Shown in pieces: positions 53,921 through 62,688 of a stretch of 64,000 nucleotides of DNA. Made by a program: the position numbers and the translations under genes. Position 1 is the stretch's first letter. The number at the start of each line of letters is the position of its first letter. Below the pieces are notes generated by a model. It searched no databases. It saw only the letters and a list, made by a program, of their open reading frames with translations, and was not told the origin of the DNA. This stretch comes from Endobacterium cereale (lineage in GTDB: Bacteria; Pseudomonadota; Alphaproteobacteria; Rhizobiales; Rhizobiaceae): the NCBI RefSeq assembly GCF_009617585.1, contig NZ_WIXI01000039.1, forward strand, positions 142,046 to 206,045, in the 5' to 3' direction.

Positions 53921-54847
53921 TCATCGGGACTTCTTGTAAAGTTTTTCGGCGATCTCGAACATTTCCTCCGGCGCATAGTCCGGAGTGAAAGCCGATGGCA
54001 CGCCGACAAGCTGCTGAATTTTACCGCCATCTGGCATCCCATCGACGACCTCGAGTTCGCCTGGAGGATCACCCGGCAGCGCGACTTCGTCATTGCTCCA
54101 GATGCCCGCAATCTCCTTGTAGTCGTTCGGGCTCCAGGTATAGAGGCGCCGATGCGATCCTTCGTCGAGATACTTTTGGCATTCGGGAATGTTGGCAAGC
54201 GGGATATTCGGGGTGGGCAGGAATTTCTTCACGTCCACTCCGGTGATTTTCTCCAGCGCCAGCGCGTAGGCATGCGCGTGAACCGACCCGCGAACAAGAA
54301 GATAGCCGCAGACCTCGCGACCCGTCGGGTCGGTCACTGTCTCATAGACCCGCAGCTTATGAAGGCGGGCGCCGCATTCCAGGTGGAAGTTGTGCAGCAG
54401 ATCGAGAACGACATTGCCAGTCGTGGTGATGAAATCGTTGTTCCAGGATTGGCCGTTGCTGTTGATCGGCATCGCGCCGCCGCCGCCCGACAGAAAACTC
54501 GCGGCCAAACGGATATCTGCCATATCCTTGAACGGAGCACCGGATATGTCTCCACCGTCGCCCTCGTCACCGTCGGGGATGTCAGGCCCATTATTCAGCA
54601 TCGCGACGCCGTTACTCACGAGCTCGACATGCCCGAGCTCTTCTGCCGTGATGCTGGCAACCAAGCTGTAGAAAGGCCTGAGCTTCGACTTCGAGCGGAA
54701 GTTAAACGACTGGAACATGTAGTTCCCGAGAGTCGACATTTCCCCGTATTTTCCGCCAAGCAACTCCTGAAGGGCGGCTGCAGCATTCGGATCCGCGGCT
54801 TTCGGCGCGGGCAGCTCCGCCTGGAGCTGGTCTACTCTCATAAACAT
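53921..54847 (-). CDS. Manganese catalase
   Basis: Mn catalases break down hydrogen peroxide at a two-manganese centre in a four-helix bundle. The 308-aa protein has GGKYGEMSTLGNYMFQSF (first metal helix), TAEELGHVELVSNGVAML with the second Glu/His set, and DLLHNFHLECGARLHKLRVYE and RGSVHAHAYALALEK for the rest. The C-terminal part includes LYTWSPNDYKEIAGIW, normal for this family. AAAGGAA lies 6 bp before the ATG at 54847. The EcfG-type promoter at 54879-54903 explains its place in the stress cluster. Confidence 0.93.
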   Translation of the reverse strand: MFMRVDQLQAELPAPKAADPNAAAALQELLGGKYGEMSTLGNYMFQSFNFRSKSKLRPFYSLVASITAEELGHVELVSNGVAMLNNGPDIPDGDEGDGGDISGAPFKDMADIRLAASFLSGGGGAMPINSNGQSWNNDFITTTGNVVLDLLHNFHLECGARLHKLRVYETVTDPTGREVCGYLLVRGSVHAHAYALALEKITGVDVKKFLPTPNIPLANIPECQKYLDEGSHRRLYTWSPNDYKEIAGIWSNDEVALPGDPPGELEVVDGMPDGGKIQQLVGVPSAFTPDYAPEEMFEIAEKLYKKSR

Positions 54848-54878
54848 GAGAATTCCTTTCGGTTGGAGACAAGCGCCC

Positions 54879-54903
54879 AACCTACGGCGATCGCGATAGT
54901 TCC
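54879..54903 (-). promoter_or_regulatory. EcfG-type promoter of the Mn catalase gene
   Basis: On the minus strand GGAAC is followed by 16 bases and GGTT. It lies 32 bp before the catalase start. Confidence 0.65.
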
Positions 54904-54947
54904 TCAGATTATGTTAGTGTCCGATATCGTACTGGATTTAATTCGCA

Positions 54948-55184
54948 TCACTCCAAGCGCATGACGTCCTTGAACCGAACTATGTCAGCAATATCGCCAT
55001 CTTCCGTCGTCAGCTCGAATGCCTGCCCGTCGATGACATCACCACGCAAGAGCCGTTGCGCGAGAAGTTCTCGGGCGGAGTTGGCTGCTTCTTTCCGCGC
55101 AGCTTCAAGCGTTTCGAATTCCGCACCCTCGGGATCATGCGCCAGATCCTGTCCGTCTCGAATATGGAAATAATATTTCGGCAT
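54948..55184 (-). CDS. DUF6894 protein
   Basis: The 78-aa protein starts MPKYYFHIRDGQDLAHDPEG and goes on with a helix (LEAARKEAANSARELLAQRL) and two strands, the DUF6894 layout. These short rhizobial proteins have no known function. GGAGCA lies before the ATG. It could be cotranscribed with the Mn catalase gene, but the catalase promoter lies between them, so it is probably a separate unit. Confidence 0.8.
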   Translation of the reverse strand: MPKYYFHIRDGQDLAHDPEGAEFETLEAARKEAANSARELLAQRLLRGDVIDGQAFELTTEDGDIADIVRFKDVMRLE

Positions 55185-55453
55185 GCAAAGTGCTCCTTGT
55201 TCGAGCTGACAACATTGGAAATCGCCTAAGGTTTCGACAATCGCGGAAATATCGGCAACTTTGCCGTGACCCGGTTAAGCAAGTCCGAGATATTCGGCGC
55301 CTCTGCGACCATCGACGATCGAGGCGGCCCGCTGATATCCTACCCAGAGCATTCTGAATCCGACACAATTGGCTAAAGCTTCGCCCTGACTTAGACGAGA
55401 GATCCAGGGGGATTGAAATCACGCAGTTTGCGGCATTGGCGGCGGCACATCGC

Positions 55454-55478
55454 GGAACGCTTACCCTTCCAGCCGGTT
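55454..55478 (+). promoter_or_regulatory. EcfG-type promoter before SDR gene
   Basis: GGAAC at 55454-55458, 16 bases, GGTT at 55475-55478. The SDR gene starts 30 bp downstream. Confidence 0.65.
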
Positions 55479-55507
55479 AAGCCTCCGTCATTCAACGGAG
55501 GAAGATC

Positions 55508-56374
55508 ATGACCGAAGAACAACGCCGCCCGACCCCGCCTTATCCAGAACAGCAGCAACAACCGCCTGGCAAAACCGCGTCGATGCAACCGGCCCCGGAT
55601 CATGGCGAGAAATCCTATCGCGGCAATGGAAAACTCGAAGGCAAGGTCGCACTGATTACCGGCGCGGATTCGGGAATTGGCAAGGCCGTGGCCATTGCTT
55701 TCGCGCGTGAAGGCGCCGATGTTCTGATCTCCTATCTCAACGAAGACGATGATGCGGCCGACACCGCCAAATGGGTCGAGGACGCCGGCCGTAAGGCGCT
55801 TGTCATCGCCGGAGACATCACATCGGAAGACCATTGCCAGGAGCTGGTCGCGCGCGCGGTCGATGAGCTCGGCGGTATCGACATTCTGGTCAACAACGCT
55901 GCTTTTCAGCGCACCTACGGAGATATCGCCGATATATCTGCTGATGAGTGGGACACGACGTTCCGAACGAATATCTATGCGCCGTTCTTTCTGTCAAAGG
56001 CCGCCGCCCCGCATATGAAACCTGGAAGTGCAATCATCAACACGACCTCCATTCAGTCGCGGCAGCCATCGCCGCAGCTTCTCGCCTATGCATCCACCAA
56101 GGGTGCCGTTTCCAATTTCACGGCCGGCCTCGCCGAAATGCTCGCTGAAAAGGGCATTCGCGTGAATGCGGTCGCCCCCGGCCCGATCTGGACGCCCCTT
56201 ATCCCGTCTACCATGCCGGCAGAAAAAGCCGCCAAGTTTGGGCAACAGACCCTGATCGGCCGCGCTGGCCAGCCTGCCGAACTCGCAGGGGCCTATGTCC
56301 TTTTGGCTTCTGAACTTGGAAGCTACATGACAGGCGCTGTCATTCCGGTCACCGGCGGCGAGATCATGATTTAA
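55508..56374 (+). CDS. SDR family oxidoreductase, stress type (YdaD/YhdG-like)
   Basis: The 288-aa protein has a Gln/Pro-rich N-terminal extension (about 1-42). The short-chain dehydrogenase fold that follows has nucleotide site LITGADSGIGKAVAIAFARE. The structural motif is ILVNNAAFQ, the catalytic Ser is near NTTSIQSRQ, and Tyr-x-x-x-Lys appears in LAYASTKGAV. Long-N-terminus SDRs of this kind are general-stress proteins in Bacillus and in rhizobia; the substrate is unknown. GGAGG lies before the ATG, and an EcfG-type promoter upstream supports stress control. Confidence 0.92.
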   Translation: MTEEQRRPTPPYPEQQQQPPGKTASMQPAPDHGEKSYRGNGKLEGKVALITGADSGIGKAVAIAFAREGADVLISYLNEDDDAADTAKWVEDAGRKALVIAGDITSEDHCQELVARAVDELGGIDILVNNAAFQRTYGDIADISADEWDTTFRTNIYAPFFLSKAAAPHMKPGSAIINTTSIQSRQPSPQLLAYASTKGAVSNFTAGLAEMLAEKGIRVNAVAPGPIWTPLIPSTMPAEKAAKFGQQTLIGRAGQPAELAGAYVLLASELGSYMTGAVIPVTGGEIMI

Positions 56375-56385
56375 TACTTCTGACT

Positions 56386-56422
56386 CCGAGGCCGGACGGA
56401 AACATGTTTCCTCCAGCCTCGG
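56386..56422 (+). terminator. Long hairpin after SDR gene
   Basis: Outer stem CCGAGGC/GCCTCGG encloses a palindrome GGAAACATGTTTCC. TGGTTCTTTG follows. It is a plausible terminator for the SDR gene. Confidence 0.6.
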
Positions 56423-56530
56423 TGGTTCTTTGCATCAGAGGCAGCATCTCGTCGATGCTACAAGATCCTCACCTCTCGAAATGGGGTTTGATGCGTAAGC
56501 CAAGTGAAAGGCCCTGAGCCAAGCCGCGAC

Positions 56531-57694
56531 TTATCCATTCGGCCGGATGACAACTTTGACGCAGCCGTCTGCTTTGTCGCGGAAAGTCTTGTATGCCTCC
56601 GGTCCCTCTTCGAGGCCTATGCGGTGGGTGATCAGGAAAGACGGATCGATCTTGCCCTCGACGATCAGGTTCAACAGCGGCTCGAGATACCGTTGCACAT
56701 GGGTCTGGCCTGTCTTCAGCGTGAGACCTTTGCCCACGACGGCTCCGAGAGGTGCTGGAACTGCTGGACCCACGAAGACACCGGGCAGCGAAACGGTCCC
56801 GCCAGGCCGGCAGGCGAGGATCGCTTGGCTGAGGGCGTAAGGCCGTTCGGTTGACGTCAGCTTTGTCTGGAGGGTCTCCAACACACCGCCCGCGCCGTGG
56901 CTTTCCATCCCGACTGCCTCGATGACGGCGTCCGGTCCAAGCCCATTGGTGATGGCGAGAATACGCTCCTGCAGATCGTCATCCGCATAATCGAGCGTTT
57001 CTGCACCGGATGCTCGGGCAAGGGCTAGTCGCTCCGGTACGGTGTCGATTGCAATAACTCGCTCCGCGCCTAACAGGAACGCCGATTTGATGGCAAACAG
57101 GCCAACCGGGCCGCAGCCGAATACAGCGACTGTCTGCCCTTGCTTGATGTCGCAGTTTTCGGCGGCCATGTAGCCGGTTGGAAAGATATCGGAGAGGAAC
57201 AGGACCTGTTCGTCGCTCAGGCCGTCAGGCACAACGATTGGGCCAACATCGGCATAAGGAACGCGAAGATACTGCGCCTGACCGCCTGGGAAGCGACCAT
57301 ACATTTCGGAATAACCGAACAGGCCGGCGGTCGGATAGCCGATCTGCTTTGCCTGCTCCGCGCCCGCGGGGTTCGATCGTTCGCACAGAGAGAACTGCCC
57401 CCATTTGCACTGCCGGCACTCACCGCAGGAAATTGTGAAGGGCACTACGACGCGATCGCCGATCTTGAGTTTGGAATTGCCGCGGCCGACTTCAACGACC
57501 TCCCCCATCGTCTCATGGCCCATGACGTCCCCCGCATGCATGCCGGGAACGAAGCCGCCGTAGAGATGCAGATCGGAGCCGCAAATCGCGCAGCTGGTCA
57601 CCTTGATGATCGCGTCGCGATCGTCTTGGATTACCGGGTCGTCTACCGTTTCGCAGCGTATGTCGCCGCTACCATGCCACGTAAGAGCTTTCAT
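56531..57694 (-). CDS. Zinc-dependent alcohol dehydrogenase, formaldehyde-dehydrogenase-like
   Basis: The 387-aa protein is a medium-chain dehydrogenase. The catalytic zinc region is [13 protein letters not shown] with [13 protein letters not shown]. Structural zinc cysteines are in [18 protein letters not shown]. The NAD site is [42 protein letters not shown] is typical of the glutathione-independent formaldehyde dehydrogenase branch. The ATG at 57694 follows a GGGAGAGACCG site. An EcfG-type promoter lies 77 bp upstream, so this enzyme is part of the stress cluster, perhaps for aldehyde removal. Confidence 0.88.
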   Translation of the reverse strand: MKALTWHGSGDIRCETVDDPVIQDDRDAIIKVTSCAICGSDLHLYGGFVPGMHAGDVMGHETMGEVVEVGRGNSKLKIGDRVVVPFTISCGECRQCKWGQFSLCERSNPAGAEQAKQIGYPTAGLFGYSEMYGRFPGGQAQYLRVPYADVGPIVVPDGLSDEQVLFLSDIFPTGYMAAENCDIKQGQTVAVFGCGPVGLFAIKSAFLLGAERVIAIDTVPERLALARASGAETLDYADDDLQERILAITNGLGPDAVIEAVGMESHGAGGVLETLQTKLTSTERPYALSQAILACRPGGTVSLPGVFVGPAVPAPLGAVVGKGLTLKTGQTHVQRYLEPLLNLIVEGKIDPSFLITHRIGLEEGPEAYKTFRDKADGCVKVVIRPNG

Positions 57695-57770
57695 CTGCGG
57701 TCTCTCCCAATTTACGGTCGGTCGTTGCCTCAATCTCATCAGGGCAATCAGCCGCCGTCAGCCCGTCAGG

Positions 57771-57795
57771 AACTCGCGGCGTGATCAACTGTTCC
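57771..57795 (-). promoter_or_regulatory. EcfG-type promoter of the dehydrogenase gene
   Basis: On the minus strand GGAAC (57791-57795) is followed by 16 bases and AGTT. The same stretch also reads GGAAC-N16-TGTT on the plus strand (57769-57793), so it is nearly symmetric. Confidence 0.55.
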
Positions 57796-57996
57796 AGCTC
57801 CGTTCGGGCAGAGGATTCCGCATTCGGCCTGCGCGGAAAATAATGGCAAGCGATAGCGCGGGTCTTCAAGGATGCGGGTCCCCTAAGGATATGGAGTTCG
57901 ACGGTCCGGGGAGCCTCCGCCTTATGCGCCCCCCGCCTCACCAAGCGCGGAGAGATCGTAACAAGTCACCCGAAACATTCCGATTTCCCCGCATCC

Positions 57997-58021
57997 GGAA
58001 CATGTGGTCCACCGGCGAGTT
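57997..58021 (+). promoter_or_regulatory. EcfG-type promoter before membrane protein gene
   Basis: GGAAC at 57997-58001, 16 bases, AGTT at 58018-58021. The gene at 58066 starts 45 bp downstream. Confidence 0.6.
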
Positions 58022-58065
58022 GTGGCCACACTCACGAACCCGTGATGAATTAGCCGGAGGCTACC

Positions 58066-58983
58066 ATGACAACCCCAGTATCAACCAATCTTCCCCACGA
58101 TACCCTCCACGACACGTTAAGGGGCGGCGCACCCGCGACGGCGGCATATAACAAGGTGAGCTGGGGCGCGATCTTCGCAGGTGTGGCAATCGCGCTTGCG
58201 GCGCAGTTCCTCCTCAATCTTCTCGGCGTCGGTATCGGCGCGGCTGTCCTCGACCCAGCGACGTCCGACAACCCGACAGCAAGTTCATTTTCCATCGGCG
58301 GCGGGATCTGGTTCGTGCTCGCGGGCATCATTGCAGCGTTCCTCGGCGGCTACGTTTCGAGCCGACTATCAGGCCGACCAAGCAACTCGACGGGGGGCTA
58401 TCATGGATTGACCACCTGGGCGGTCACGACCCTTGTCGTGCTCTATCTGCTCACGACCTCTGTCGGAGCGCTGGTGGGCGGTGCATTCAGCGGTCTTGCA
58501 AGTGTCGTCGGGGGCGTTTGTCAGACCGCCGCCACCGCCGCCACGACAGCGGCGCCTGCACTTGCCAACTCGACAAATCCGATGGCTGGGATCGAACAGC
58601 AAATCAGGTCTTCAACTGGCAATGACCCCCAGGCATTACAGACTGCGGCTGTGTCCTCCGTGCAGGCTCTGGTGACTGGAGATCAGGCGAAGGCCGAGGA
58701 GGCCCGCGCTCGCGCCGCCGACGCCGTCGCAAAAGCCCAGGGCATTCCGGTCGATCAGGCCCGGACCCAGGTCGAGCAGTATGAAAAGTCCTATCGGGAT
58801 AACATGCAGGCCGCCAAGCAGCAGGCGATCGAGGCTGCCCAGACCGCAACTGCTGCCATATCTGCGGGTGCGATCCTCGGCTTTCTTGCGCTCGCACTCG
58901 GTGCGGTTGCGGGATGGTTCGGGGGTTCGTATGGCACGAAGCGCAACGTCATCGTTTCAGAAACCATTACGCATCGCGTCTGA
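58066..58983 (+). CDS. Four-helix membrane protein of the stress cluster
   Basis: The 305-aa protein has three membrane helices in the first half (about 32-58, 82-105 and 124-150) and one at the end (about 262-288). Between them lies an Ala/Gln-rich coiled coil (about 175-255) that includes AKAEEARARAADAVAKAQGI. NKVSWGAIFAGVAIALAAQFLL at the start is typical of a widespread rhizobial family without assigned function. GGAGG precedes the ATG. An EcfG-type promoter and a perfect terminator frame it as a single-gene unit. Confidence 0.8.
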   Translation: MTTPVSTNLPHDTLHDTLRGGAPATAAYNKVSWGAIFAGVAIALAAQFLLNLLGVGIGAAVLDPATSDNPTASSFSIGGGIWFVLAGIIAAFLGGYVSSRLSGRPSNSTGGYHGLTTWAVTTLVVLYLLTTSVGALVGGAFSGLASVVGGVCQTAATAATTAAPALANSTNPMAGIEQQIRSSTGNDPQALQTAAVSSVQALVTGDQAKAEEARARAADAVAKAQGIPVDQARTQVEQYEKSYRDNMQAAKQQAIEAAQTATAAISAGAILGFLALALGAVAGWFGGSYGTKRNVIVSETITHRV

Positions 58984-59001
58984 TGCAGCCGTCTACGACA
59001 T

Positions 59002-59026
59002 CGCCGGGAGCGAAACGCTCCCGGCG
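59002..59026 (+). terminator. Strong hairpin terminator
   Basis: CGCCGGGAGCG-AAA-CGCTCCCGGCG is a perfect 11-bp stem, followed by AACCTTGTTT. It lies 19 bp after the stop of the membrane protein gene. The next 295 bp up to 59321 hold no recognisable gene. Confidence 0.85.
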
Positions 59027-59321
59027 AACCTTGTTTAAAACCAAGCAGCTTGAATCATTGGCATCAATGAGGCAGCTTCCTCTCCTGCGCTCTGGATAGT
59101 GGTTGAGGCAAGCGCGACGCTCAGGCAGCTTGAGCGATGTGTTCATCCATTCGACCGCCAACGTCTTTGCGGCGGCCACCATTGAGCTACTGTATGGGCA
59201 CGAACCCGAGACATGTGGCTCTTCCAGTATATCGATAGATTGAGATTCAGCTGGGCATTCGTCTTGCGGCCGCGACGCGCAGACGTAATATTGGATAAGC
59301 GCCAACATTTTCAGTGACCCA

Positions 59322-59558
59322 ATGAACCAACATCAGCCGCTGTCCGAACGCTCAGAATTCTCCGGCCGCTATACTGAGAACGGCATCACCGTCGTTGTGG
59401 AAATCTTCCGCCCTTCAGGCAGTGCCGATTGGCGGATGGAGGTAACCAGCCTAGAAGACCAGCTCACCGAATGGAATGAATCTTTCGCTTCTGCCCATGA
59501 GGCATGGGAAGAGTTCATCTATGTCGTCAGTACGGAAGGTCTCTCGGTCTTCCTCTAG
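59322..59558 (+). CDS. Small conserved-looking protein of unknown function
   Basis: The 78-aa protein has an alternating strand pattern (GITVVVEIFRPSGSADWRME) followed by a helix with WNESFASAHEAWEEFIYVV. The layout is that of small soluble rhizobial proteins with no name. No strong ribosome site is seen, but the amino-acid pattern is protein-like. The next gene starts 28 bp downstream in another frame and may be cotranscribed. Confidence 0.6.
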   Translation: MNQHQPLSERSEFSGRYTENGITVVVEIFRPSGSADWRMEVTSLEDQLTEWNESFASAHEAWEEFIYVVSTEGLSVFL

Positions 59559-59586
59559 ACGCTTTCAACACCACCGGAGATGTAGG

Positions 59587-59886
59587 TTGGCGATCGACAG
59601 CGACAGACGGCGAACGATTTTTGATCGGGTGCGCACCACGGCACTGTTGCGGGGAATGCCTATCGACAGTGACCCCGAATTTATAGCCTTGGTCGATCTC
59701 TGGATCAGCGGCGAGTACGAGATGCCAGAGCTCAGGTCTCGATACAACGACCTTACAGCCCGCAGAGCACAGCGATCAAGGTCTGTTACTCACGCATTGG
59801 AAACGACGCCCAATCAAGCGGAGACGTTTGGCGGCGCGGGGGAAGATGCTGATCCACGTCAACGCATCGCCCCGGATGCAGACTGA
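59587..59886 (+). CDS. Small helical protein of unknown function
   Basis: The 99-aa protein from a TTG at 59587 (GGAG 7 bp upstream) contains DRVRTTALLRGMPIDSDPEF, then ALVDLWISGEYEMPELRSRY. This pattern occurs in many short rhizobial proteins next to stress and antitoxin-like genes. The tail after residue 65 is low in structure. Its 3' end overlaps the end of the convergent GGDEF gene by 28 bp. An upstream in-frame ATG at 59476 overlaps the previous gene and is rejected. Confidence 0.6.
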   Translation: MAIDSDRRRTIFDRVRTTALLRGMPIDSDPEFIALVDLWISGEYEMPELRSRYNDLTARRAQRSRSVTHALETTPNQAETFGGAGEDADPRQRIAPDAD

Positions 59887-61147
59887 AATCTGACGACATC
59901 CTTGCCGGCCGCCTTCGCATCGTAAAGAAGCGCGTCGGCCTCCTTGAGAAGCTCGGACATATCACGCTTCTCGCCCGCCCAAATTCCCCCAATGCTCGCG
60001 CGGACATCGGCGGTTTCATCGGCAATCACGATCGGCTCCCTCATCCGCGCAAGAATACGCTCTGCGGCCGCCTCCCCTGTGGAACGATCGCCCGCGACGA
60101 CCACGACGAATTCATCCCCCACCTGTCCGTGCCACGAGATCATGGTCCCTGACGGCTGAGGTCAGGCGCGCAGCTGCAGTCTGCAGGACGATATCTCCCA
60201 TCGCATGGCCATGAGCATCGTTCACCTCCTTGAACCCATCGAGGTCGAGCGCAAGGACAGCAAAGCCATCGGCAGACTGCAAAGCCGCGAACTCGATCGA
60301 CAACCCACGCCGGTTCAGCAGCCCAGTCAACGCGTCCGTGCGCGCTGTCTCCTCCAGCACCTCGATCCGGCGTCGATCTTCGGTGAAGTCGATTGCCATT
60401 CCAACAATCTTGATCGGACGGCCGTCGCTAGCTATCGCGCAACAGCCGCCGATCACAACGCATCCAGCGTTCGCCGTGAACGGTGTCCAAACGATACTCG
60501 GCGACATTCTGGTCGAGCTTTCCGGCAATTAGCGGCGTCAGATCGGCCTGGGCGCCATCGTTCACGTTGACCCTGTTGACATAGCGCTCGAGATCGAGCC
60601 GTGCTGCTGTCGGCCCTCCAATAAACTGAGCCAGTCGATCGGACGTCTCGAATTTGCCTGTGAGGATATCCATTTGCCAGAAGCCCCCACGGACGGCTTC
60701 AAGCGCCAGCTCAAGCTGCGCCGCGCGCTCGGCGAGCTGACGCTCATGCTCCTTGTGGCGGGTGATATCCTCGATCTGCGATATGAAGCGCACGACCTTG
60801 CCCGCAGCATCGCGCATCGCGGCAACATGGATCAGGACGTGAACGATCTCGCCGAATGGGCGGAGATAACGCTTCTCGATCGTGTAGCCGTCCCGCCTTC
60901 CCTGCAGGACTTGCTTGAATAGGATCAGGTCCGCCTCGATATCCTCTGGATGGGTAAAGTCCCTGAAATGCGTTCCCAGCACCTTTTCGAGCGGAAGCGA
61001 CAGCAGCTTGGCAAAGGCAGCATTGCCACGAATGATGCGTCCCTCAAGATCGACCAGAGCGATCCCGATCGGAGCATTCTCGAAGGCAAAGTCGAACAAC
61101 GCTAGGCGGGTTTCGGGGTCGTCGGCCGTATACGGTTCCGCTACCAT
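59859..61147 (-). pseudogene. PAS-PAS-GGDEF diguanylate cyclase with two frameshifts
   Basis: Three overlapping frames encode one protein of about 428 codons. The first (61147 to about 60434) holds a PAS domain (LFDFAFENAPIGIALVDLEG) and most of a second PAS. A 4-bp duplication at 60427-60434 (GCTAGCTA) shifts the frame; without it the text would read RDSDGRPIKIVG. The second frame carries the start of the GGDEF domain (DALTGLLNRRG). At 60116-60120 a run of five C (G on the coding strand) shifts it again; with four G the signature reads GGDEF. The third frame runs to 59859. Such enzymes make cyclic di-GMP. Two independent frameshifts suggest a recent pseudogene. Confidence 0.85.
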
Positions 61148-61356
61148 CTTTCCTCCAAAGACAAGAGCTTCACGGCGATAGGTGTGTTTTAGGGGAGGAT
61201 AATCAAGGTGCCGGTCACCTTTGTCGCCCAACGGCAGCTGCATTTGCCCGGATCCTTGATGTCAGACACCTCCGAAATTATCGTGGGCCTTATCGGAATA
61301 ATCGAAGGCCCCAATAAGGATCGACCTTCGAGACCGGTAAGATCAGGGAGGAAGAC

Positions 61357-61575
61357 ATGGATAACAAGAGCCGGGGTCTTTCCACGAGCGACATGCGCAT
61401 ACTGAGGACGCTGCTGGGCCGCTATGCGGCACGCTATCATCTCGCTGGCCCCGAGAAAGATGACTTGATCGAGCGAACGTTTCAGGCGTTGGCGAGCAAC
61501 CCGGAGATTTTCTTCGAAATTCCAGTTGAACAGGCCGCTGCAGAGACAATGCACCGGATCTACGCCGGCCGCTAG
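61357..61575 (+). CDS. Small protein resembling a sigma-factor region 2 fragment
   Basis: The 72-aa protein contains LRTLLGRYAARYHLAGPEKDD and LIERTFQALASNP, which resembles the first helices of ECF sigma factors (RYA...A-x-D-L-x-Q-x-T). It ends after about 70 residues with no DNA-binding region. GGGAGGAAG precedes the ATG. It could be a sigma decoy, an anti-sigma partner or a stand-alone small protein; the sequence does not decide this. Confidence 0.6.
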   Translation: MDNKSRGLSTSDMRILRTLLGRYAARYHLAGPEKDDLIERTFQALASNPEIFFEIPVEQAAAETMHRIYAGR

Positions 61576-61604
61576 CTTTGAAACTGTCGCAGCTTTTCTG
61601 GCTG

Positions 61605-61901
61605 TTACGCCCCGCCGATCTTCGCGCTCGTATCACACCGTAGATGAGGCGGGACGTCTTCCAGCTCGGCAAGCTTGCCGTTCTGCTTCAGAAAAATTCG
61701 AAAATTCTCTCGGACCGCGTCGATCGGCCAATGACCGTTCGCCGCCTCACGACAGTATCGAACAAGGGTCTCGTAAGCGAGATTGCGCTTCTCCTTGGGC
61801 CACTCGTCAAGAAAATCGAATACGTCATCCAGTCCGGTGATCTCCTGCACAAAATACCGGCGCTGTGCGTAGACGGGCTTGTCAAATTGAGCGAGCAACA
61901 T
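61605..61901 (-). CDS. DUF982 protein
   Basis: The 98-aa protein matches the rhizobial DUF982 family. A beta start (FDKPVYAQRRYFVQEITGLD) is followed by DVFDFLDEWPKEKRNLAYET and a helix with YCREAANGHWPIDAVRENFRIF. DUF982 genes occur in many copies in Rhizobiaceae, and no function is known. GGAGG stands before the ATG. It is convergent with the gene at 61357. Confidence 0.82.
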   Translation of the reverse strand: MLLAQFDKPVYAQRRYFVQEITGLDDVFDFLDEWPKEKRNLAYETLVRYCREAANGHWPIDAVRENFRIFLKQNGKLAELEDVPPHLRCDTSAKIGGA

Positions 61902-61999
61902 ACCGACCTCCTTCGTTTGCTCGATACCGACTGATGACTGAAGCCGGCCCTGGATCGGGCCGGCTGATATCGACCGATAATTCTTCTTGGTTGTTCGGG

Positions 62000-62470
62000 T
62001 CAGGCGACCTTGCGTTCGGCTTCGAGCCGGAGCGGCTCGCTAGCGGCTGATGCGACGCCGATTTCGATCTTGCGCGGCTTCATGGCTTCGGGCAACTCGC
62101 GCTTCAAGGCAATCGTCAGCAGGCCATTCTTTAGATCGGCCCCTTCCACCCTCACATGATCCGCAAGCTCAAACTTACGCTCGAAGGAACGACCGGCGAT
62201 GCCGCGGTGGAGATATTCGCCCTGCAGCTCTTCAGCCTTCCCGCCTTTGATCACCAGGACATTGCGCTCCTGAGTGATATCGAGATCGCCTTCGCCAAAG
62301 CCTGCCACCGCCATCGTGATGCGGTAGTCGTCTTCACCAGTCTTGACGATGTCATAGGCCGGCCAGGTCTCGATTGCGTTGAGACGCTGCGTATTGCTGA
62401 GCAGATTGAACACGCGGTCGAAGCCGATGCTCGAACGATAGAGCGGGGCAAAATCAAGTTCAGTTCTCAT
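62000..62470 (-). CDS. Small heat-shock protein, Hsp20/IbpA type
   Basis: The 156-aa protein has an N-terminal LYRSSIGFDRVFNLL typical of class A rhizobial Hsps. The alpha-crystallin domain (about 35-130) has YRITMAVAGFGEGDLDIT and the conserved ending LKNGLLTIALKRELPE. The C-terminal I-x-I motif appears as KIEIG. These chaperones hold unfolding proteins during heat stress. The ATG at 62470 lies about 9 bp after GGAGG. A ROSE-like thermometer covers the ribosome site. Confidence 0.93.
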   Translation of the reverse strand: MRTELDFAPLYRSSIGFDRVFNLLSNTQRLNAIETWPAYDIVKTGEDDYRITMAVAGFGEGDLDITQERNVLVIKGGKAEELQGEYLHRGIAGRSFERKFELADHVRVEGADLKNGLLTIALKRELPEAMKPRKIEIGVASAASEPLRLEAERKVA

Positions 62471-62545
62471 AACCATATCCTCCGTAAAGCAACATGGAAG
62501 AAAGCGGGGAAATCCGCCTCCTCGGTCAGCCGACCCCCTCGTTGG
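62471..62545 (-). promoter_or_regulatory. ROSE-like RNA thermometer
   Basis: The leader of hsp20 reads CCATGTTGCTTTACGGAGGA followed by TATGG. The flanking CCAT and ATGG pair, and TTGCT faces the ribosome site GGAGGAT with imperfect pairs, as in rhizobial ROSE elements. A GCGG/CCGC hairpin lies upstream. Heating should open the last hairpin and start translation. Confidence 0.7.
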
Positions 62546-62688
62546 GCCGTCGGCGTTGACCGATTTGGTTTTTGAGATTTTGTGGTTCAAGACCCCGCTC
62601 GAAAATTTTTCCAGCTCCCTGAAATCATCTTGTTCGCTGAAAATCCGGTCCTATTTCGAGTCGCGATCTTCGCTTTGGGAGCATCGGA

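Noticed and set aside
58967..59308. 113-codon minus-strand frame after the four-helix membrane gene
   Set aside because: It runs through a strong terminator hairpin and has no recognisable motif.
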